Below are positions 7,853-11,318 of a DNA stretch of 11,318 nt, in pieces. The DNA is from Candidatus Delongbacteria bacterium (GTDB lineage Bacteria; Bacteroidota; Bacteroidia; Bacteroidales; ML635J-15). The stretch lies in contig JAQIDD010000151.1 in NCBI GenBank assembly GCA_027858215.1, positions 1-11,318 on the forward strand, given 5' to 3'. The position numbers were made by a program, and so were the translations under genes. Each line of letters opens with the position of its first letter. Positions within the stretch are counted from its first letter, which is position 1. The notes below the pieces were generated by a model. That model made no database searches, was not told the origin of the DNA, and saw nothing but the letters and a program-made list of their open reading frames with translations.

Positions 7853-8423
7853 TTTTACTTTTGTTTTTATTTAATAATTCGATTAACTCTTCTTTCCATG
7901 CTTCATTTCCGTGTGTTTCTGTTTCATCCTCGGATTCATTGGATGGCGAAGGTTCAGATTCGCCGTCAATGTATTTCGTGACTTCGGGATTGCATGTTGA
8001 ATTCCCGTTTTCATCCACCGGATGCACCCGTTTGAGAGGCAAACTCAATACGATTATTTCATAAATAAAATAAGCCATATCAATGGATTGGCTTTCCCTG
8101 TCAAGGGTTACATAATCTGTATTGAGATTGAAATTTGTTTCTTCTGCCAGACGCACAAATATGTTCTGATCAAGATTAAAGTAATGCGTGAAATAATCCA
8201 GACAACGGTCACATTGTATTTCTGCCTGCCCTTCAGCATGAATGCTGAATTTTAGCCGATTTATTTGTTTGTCAAGCAAAACATCAACATTTAGATCGGG
8301 CTTGTGCAATTCGTCGTTTTCAAACCTGTCAAACAAGTCTTTTCCTACCTGAAAATGGAATGAATGTTGCCCATTATCAAGGGATGCGAAAGGTATTTGA
8401 TATGTCTGATCATGTTTACTCAT
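7839..8423 (-). CDS. YceD/DUF177 family protein
   Basis: A 194-residue protein of the YceD (DUF177) family, implicated in 23S rRNA accumulation in E. coli and plants; the biochemical role is poorly defined. The identifying part is the C-x2-C pair at Cys71 and Cys74 in IQCDRCLDYF, followed by a family-like acidic middle (FVRLAEETNF) and a hydrophobic helix with LPLKRVHP. The C-terminal third is acidic and Ser/Glu-rich (SEPSPSNESEDETETHG), then the WKEELIELLNKNK helix typical of the family end. It is the first gene of the cluster and shares 14 nt with rpmF. The location directly before rpmF supports the call more than the sequence alone does. Confidence 0.88.
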   Translation of the reverse strand: MSKHDQTYQIPFASLDNGQHSFHFQVGKDLFDRFENDELHKPDLNVDVLLDKQINRLKFSIHAEGQAEIQCDRCLDYFTHYFNLDQNIFVRLAEETNFNLNTDYVTLDRESQSIDMAYFIYEIIVLSLPLKRVHPVDENGNSTCNPEVTKYIDGESEPSPSNESEDETETHGNEAWKEELIELLNKNKSKNGTS

Positions 8424-8442
8424 ACCAGTAAAAAATTGACTG

Positions 8443-8475
8443 CAAACATAATAAAATCATTTCACATATGTGAAA
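8443..8475 (-). promoter_or_regulatory. Candidate promoter and palindromic operator of the yceD-rpmF-plsX-fabH operon
   Basis: On the minus strand TATGTTTG (8450 to 8443) fits the Bacteroidota -7 consensus TAnnTTTG, placing transcription start within about 15 nt of the yceD ATG. The -33 region is weak, with a TTTTCA-like stretch near 8476. A perfect 16-bp palindrome TTTCACATATGTGAAA covers 8460-8475, between and over the two elements, where a bound repressor would block polymerase. A less regular 16-bp near-palindrome lies at 8508-8523. Only AT-rich weak hairpins are seen after the kinase stop. The regulator is unknown. Confidence 0.45.
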
Positions 8476-8594
8476 ATGTATCTGAAAAATTATAAAATTC
8501 ATACCATCAATAGTTAACAATTGTTTCTATGGTAAGAAAATGCAGTGAAATACAAATTTCAAATTGTATTGTGTTTTACTCAGAAACCATAAAA

Positions 8595-9761
8595 TCAGTG
8601 CTTATTGCTTTTTTTTAAAATGATTCGTATGGTGGTGCCGCTTTTGGGGTCTGAATGTTTAACAAAGATTTTTCCTTTATGATAACTTTCAATAATTCGT
8701 TTTGACAGGGACAATCCAAGCCCCCATCCCCGTTCTTTTGTTGTGTATCCGGGGTTGAAAATGGTTTTTTGCCTGGATTTCGGTATGCTTTTCCCTTGGT
8801 CGGAAACATCAATATATACCTGATTATCGGAAGCAGACACATTGATTTCAAGATTGCCTTCTCCGCCCATAGCGTCAATGGCATTTTTACACAGGTTTTC
8901 AATGACCCATTCAAACAGATTTTTATTGATTTCAACCACCAGATCAGGATCGGCAGCAAAGTTTATGCTAAAACTTATCTTTTTTGACGATCGGCTTTGA
9001 AGGTATGCAACCGATTCTTCAAGTGAATCTTTAAGTTTAACAGGTGACAATGAGGGTTGTGATCCGATTTTTGAAAACCGTTCGGCTACTTTTTCCAGGC
9101 GTTTTACATCTTTTTCCACTTCTTTTAAGGTGGGACTATCCGGGTTTTCCAGCTTTAACACTTCTACCCATCCCATTAACGAACTGATGGGTGTGCCGAG
9201 CTGATGTGCCGTTTCCCGTGACATGCCCAGCCACACATGGTTTTGTTCCGATTTCCGGGATATGCTGAATGCAAAATAGGAAACAATGATAAACAACGCA
9301 ATGATGGCAAGTTGCACAAAAGGATAATAATACAACTGGGTCAACAGCGTAGAATCTTTGTAATAAATGAAATTTTTATTGCCGTTTAACAGTTCTATGA
9401 CAATGGGGTCCTGCTTGCGTTTCATTTCTTCCAGGATGTTTTTCCTGATGCGGGGAACAGCCATCTTTGCAGAATCCAGATTACGGGAAGAAATGATGCT
9501 GTCATTTTCATCCACAAGCATCACCGGGATGGTCTTGTTGCTGAGCAATACCTGGAAAATAAACGAAATGTCCTGGTTGGGGTTGGCTTTTTGGATTTCT
9601 TTGTTTGCTTGTGCCCAGAGTTCAACCCGTTTTCGCTCTTCCTGCGAAAGTTTTTCCATCAGGTTGTTAGTGTAAAAAAGCGAGCCCGCCCCAATGAGTA
9701 CCGCAACGAAAAACAACAACAGTTTCCAGCGTTTTTTCCTATTGTAAATGTTCTTTGCCAT
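8595..9761 (-). CDS. Membrane sensor histidine kinase (orphan)
   Basis: A 388-residue protein with two predicted transmembrane helices (about 13-31 and 147-168) enclosing a roughly 115-residue extracytoplasmic sensor of unknown ligand. The cytoplasmic part holds the H box GMSRETAHQLGTPISSLMGW with phospho-acceptor His186, the N box (ENLCKNAIDAM, Asn289/Asn293), the G1 box DVSDQGKSIP, an F-type box IFNPGYTTK and the G2 box GWGLGLSLSKRI. All ATP-binding motifs look intact. The residue after the His is Gln and the motif is HQLGTP rather than the common HELRTP; I recall this form from other Bacteroidota kinases. No response regulator is adjacent in the window, so the partner is unknown. It is on the same strand as the yceD operon, 171 nt upstream of it. 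A TACGTTG at 9769-9775 (minus strand) is only a weak -7 candidate. Confidence 0.92.
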   Translation of the reverse strand: MAKNIYNRKKRWKLLLFFVAVLIGAGSLFYTNNLMEKLSQEERKRVELWAQANKEIQKANPNQDISFIFQVLLSNKTIPVMLVDENDSIISSRNLDSAKMAVPRIRKNILEEMKRKQDPIVIELLNGNKNFIYYKDSTLLTQLYYYPFVQLAIIALFIIVSYFAFSISRKSEQNHVWLGMSRETAHQLGTPISSLMGWVEVLKLENPDSPTLKEVEKDVKRLEKVAERFSKIGSQPSLSPVKLKDSLEESVAYLQSRSSKKISFSINFAADPDLVVEINKNLFEWVIENLCKNAIDAMGGEGNLEINVSASDNQVYIDVSDQGKSIPKSRQKTIFNPGYTTKERGWGLGLSLSKRIIESYHKGKIFVKHSDPKSGTTIRIILKKSNKH

Positions 9762-9873
9762 TTAGTATCAACGTAAATTTGTCTGAATTATTTGGTCTGT
9801 CCCAATACATGGATTTTAATTGAACGAAAAACCGGAAAATTGTTGTTGTAAACATACAGAAACTAATCAGTGT

Positions 9874-9914
9874 GAACAAAAAAATTCAGGGCTAAAGCCC
9901 ATATTTTGTCTTAT
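9874..9914. repeat. Small hairpin with GGGCTAAAGCCC core
   Basis: GGGCT and AGCCC (9889-9900) form a 5-bp stem around AA. Outer complementary stretches (GAACAAAA at 9874 and TTTTGTC to 9911) extend it imperfectly. Similar GGGCTAAAGCCC cores recur, as I recall, between genes in Bacteroidota, so this could be a short dispersed repeat. Only one copy is in the window. Confidence 0.4.
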
Positions 9915-9929
9915 TGTTTCGCTCATTAA

Positions 9930-10034
9930 ATGGGAGCTCATTATTTTAATGCCGGCATCATGGCAAACTCAGTGAGTGAAGCTATGGAAACCGCAGACCC
10001 GGTAATGAACAAAACATCAGAAAAGGGCCGCTGA
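9930..10034 (+). CDS. Possible small ORF of 34 codons
   Basis: An ATG at 9930 opens a frame of 34 residues (MGAHYFNAGIMANSVSEAME, then a Lys/Arg-rich end KTSEKGR) stopped by TGA at 10032. The composition looks more like protein than random translation, with an internal ATG at 9960. There is no clear ribosome-binding site or recognised promoter. An imperfect hairpin follows the stop. It may be a real small protein, a remnant, or chance; I do not recognise it. The rest of 9762-10089 shows no other gene candidate. Confidence 0.22.
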   Translation: MGAHYFNAGIMANSVSEAMETADPVMNKTSEKGR

Positions 10035-10057
10035 TTTCGTAAATTTCACCCCTTTTT
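10021..10057 (+). terminator. Weak hairpin with T tract, left of the insertion sequence
   Basis: AAAAGGG (10021-10027) pairs with CCCTTTT (10050-10056) around a 22-nt loop, with the T run continuing as TTTTT. The stem is short and AT-rich, so termination is only possible. It overlaps the end of the small ORF. Confidence 0.25.
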
Positions 10058-10093
10058 CCTTTAATTCTGCTTGTTGTTTCAGAAAATTGGGCT

Positions 10094-10113
10094 TAATGGA
10101 CAAAATTAATGGT
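10094..10113 (+). repeat. Left terminal inverted repeat of the insertion sequence
   Basis: TAATGGACAAAATTAATGGT, identical to the reverse complement of 11295-11314. It contains two TAATGG boxes 13 bp apart, probable transposase contacts. Confidence 0.85.
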
Positions 10114-10120
10114 AATATCT

Positions 10121-10148
10121 TTTGTAACTGTTAATATTACTACTTTTG
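10121..10148 (+). promoter_or_regulatory. Candidate transposase promoter
   Basis: TACTTTTG at 10141-10148 matches the Bacteroidota -7 consensus TAnnTTTG exactly. TTTG at 10121-10124 could serve as the -33 element, although the 16-nt gap is shorter than usual. The start codon is 16 nt further on, preceded by AAAGG. Confidence 0.45.
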
Positions 10149-10164
10149 AGGCAAATCAAAGGTT

Positions 10165-11078
10165 ATGAATAAAAAAAGTGCTTTTATTGCAATAAAGGAT
10201 TTGTCCAAAAATATGGATTTGTAAAAGGAGTTCAGCGATACAAATGTTCATTATGTGGCAGGCAATTTATAGGAGGTTATCGCTTAAACACCCGCCAAAT
10301 ATGGGAAGAATACACACTCGGCAAACAGACATATACCCAGTTAGCAAAGAAATATAATTGTTCAATTAAAACTATTCAGAGGCGAATTGATGCATTCAAA
10401 ATTGAAAAAACTATATTAAATGCTCGTAATGTCATTGTCCTGATGGATACAACTTATTGGGGCCATAATTTTGGCGTCATGCTTTTTAAGGATGCCTTGA
10501 GTAAAGAGAATTTGCTTAAGTATTATTTAAAAAACGAGACTAATGCTTTGTATATTCAAGGAATTGAAGAATTACAACAAAGAGGTTTTACAATTGATGC
10601 AATTGTTTGTGATGGCAGAAAAGGTCTTATTCAAAGTTTTGGGGATATACCTGTTCAGATGTGTCAATTTCACCAATCTGCAATCATCAGAAGGTATCTG
10701 ACTAAAAACCCAAAACTTAAAGCGGCACAAGAACTGGTTTTAGTTGTTGACTTAATGAAACAAACAGATAAAGAATCATTTGTTGGGGCATTATCATTAT
10801 GGTTTGAAAAATGGGAGGATTTTTTGAATGAAAGAACTATTAATCCATTAACAAACAAGTCTTTTTACACTCACAAAAGATTAAGAAGTGCTTACCGTAG
10901 CTTGAAAAATAACCTGCCCTGGTTATTTACATGGTATGATCATCCAGAGTTAGAAATTCCGAATACAACCAATGCAATTGATGGTCATTTTGCAGATTTG
11001 AAAAATAAACTGCGGAACCATAATGGTATGTCGTTGGAAAGAAAAAAGAAATTTATTGATGGGTTTTTGAAGGCATAA
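10165..11078 (+). CDS. Transposase, IS256/Mutator-like with N-terminal zinc ribbon; needs a -1 frameshift at A7
   Basis: The best start is ATG 10165, with AAAGG just upstream. It reads MNKK and then meets seven A (10171-10177). The conserved protein continues only in the -1 frame, which has a stop at 10170-10172 and no usual start codon before 10443. In that frame come a zinc ribbon (CFYC from codon 10179, CSLC from codon 10245), a helix-turn-helix (QLAKKYNCSIKTIQRRID) and an RNase H-like catalytic core: Asp in MDTTYW (codon 10446), Asp in VCDGRKG (10611), the C-x2-H motif MCQFHQ of the IS256/Mutator group, and NTTNAIDGHFADLK, where the third acidic residue is Asp (10980) instead of Glu. Total length would be about 304 residues, which looks complete at the C terminus. 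Expression could use ribosomal or transcriptional slippage; otherwise the gene is inactive or the base run was misread. Confidence 0.8.
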
Positions 11079-11093
11079 AGTTCTCTAAAAATA

Positions 11094-11135
11094 TCAATGG
11101 ATTGCGAATAGACACAATCCATTGAATGACATTTT
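11094..11135 (+). terminator. Probable intrinsic terminator of the transposase
   Basis: Perfect 11-bp arms TCAATGGATTG (11094-11104) and CAATCCATTGA (11115-11125) enclose a 10-nt loop, followed six bases later by TTTTT (11132-11136). It starts 15 nt after the transposase stop codon. The stem is fairly AT-rich. Confidence 0.65.
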
Positions 11136-11254
11136 TGTCGAACATCTGTATTATCCCTGATAGGTTGCTCCCCAGCAGAGCCTACTTCCGTTTATACAGA
11201 CTTTACAAAGTTCTGTAAAAAAACATTACGATCTTTAATAGGGTAAAAATAAAT

Positions 11255-11274
11255 ACCATTAAAAATGTCCATTA
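11255..11274 (-). repeat. Inner extra copy of the terminal repeat
   Basis: The minus strand reads TAATGGACATTTTTAATGGT, identical to the terminal repeat at 17 of 20 positions; the three changes are AAA to TTT in the spacer between the two TAATGG boxes. It lies 40 bp inside the outer right end, in the same orientation. Confidence 0.7.
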
Positions 11275-11294
11275 GAAGACATCGTCAAAAAAAA

Positions 11295-11314
11295 ACCATT
11301 AATTTTGTCCATTA
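11295..11314 (-). repeat. Right terminal inverted repeat of the insertion sequence
   Basis: The reverse complement is TAATGGACAAAATTAATGGT, a perfect match to the left end. Four further bases (TACC) reach the window edge and partly extend the match. Confidence 0.85.
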
Positions 11315-11318
11315 TACC

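Larger units (their letters stand above)
10090..11318 (+). mobile_element. Insertion sequence, IS256-like variant with zinc-ribbon transposase
   Basis: The element is bounded by inverted repeats: TAATGGACAAAATTAATGGT at 10094-10113 and its exact reverse complement at 11295-11314. Adding the outer GG of each side (GGCT left, GGTA right) gives 24-bp ends with 22 matches and a length of about 1.23 kb. It carries one transposase gene in + orientation, its own promoter candidate, a hairpin terminator at 11094-11135 and an extra inner end copy at 11255-11274. The right boundary falls at the last base of the window, so a target duplication cannot be checked. Family placement rests on the transposase; the exact outer limit is uncertain by a few bases. 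Confidence 0.8.

Noticed and set aside
8550..8569. AT-rich near-palindrome ATACAAATTTCAAATTGTAT after the kinase gene
   Set aside because: The stem is short, mismatched and lacks G+C, so termination is not convincing.
10443..11078. Transposase starting at ATG 10443
   Set aside because: This start would remove the zinc ribbon and helix-turn-helix clearly encoded upstream in the same frame, and it lies two codons before the first catalytic Asp.
11196..11217. Imperfect hairpin ACAGACTTT / AAAGTTCTGT next to an A run
   Set aside because: One bulge and no T run in the plus direction; it could weakly block transcription entering from outside the element, but this is too uncertain to list.
11126..11218. 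A 30-codon ORF (begins MTFLSNICII) downstream of the transposase
   Set aside because: It overlaps the terminator hairpin, has no ribosome-binding site and an arginine/leucine-rich random look; most likely chance inside the element's non-coding end.

Overview
The window most likely comes from a member of the Bacteroidota. The grounds are a ClpS of the short Bacteroidota type, an NfeD-FloA pair, a yceD-rpmF-plsX-fabH cluster, start sites with little Shine-Dalgarno sequence, and promoter elements fitting the Bacteroidota TAnnTTTG -7 consensus. It looks chromosomal and mostly housekeeping, with an insertion sequence at the right edge. No CRISPR array, tRNA, rRNA or defence cluster is visible.

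Left part (3-5260, + strand): four tightly packed genes. The first is the 3' part of a very long, charged, coiled-coil-rich protein ending in three SPOR-like repeats; its 5' end lies outside the window. It is followed after 10 nt by clpS (N-degron adaptor of the Clp protease), after 1 nt by a membrane protein of the NfeD family, and after 6 nt by floA (flotillin-like membrane scaffold). The spacing suggests one transcript, probably ended by a long perfect palindrome at 5262-5320.

Middle (5261-5716): a gene-poor convergent junction holding that palindrome, a fragment resembling dispersed extragenic repeats, a large imperfect inverted repeat (5571-5645) and a purine-biased tract.

Right-middle (5717-8423, - strand): yceD, rpmF, plsX and fabH, transcribed right to left with overlaps or short gaps. 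They couple ribosomal protein L32 to initiation of phospholipid and fatty-acid synthesis. A promoter candidate carrying a 16-bp perfect palindrome lies directly upstream. Further upstream (8595-9761, - strand) is an orphan two-transmembrane sensor histidine kinase with an HQLGTP-type H box.

Right edge (10090-11318): an insertion sequence with matching terminal inverted repeats. Its transposase resembles the zinc-ribbon variant of the IS256/Mutator group. The zinc ribbon and helix-turn-helix are joined to the only good start codon through a run of seven A that puts them one base out of frame, so the gene is either frameshifted in expression or broken. The right end carries a second, inner copy of the terminal repeat. 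Between the kinase and the element is about 330 bp with a small hairpin repeat and a possible 34-codon ORF.
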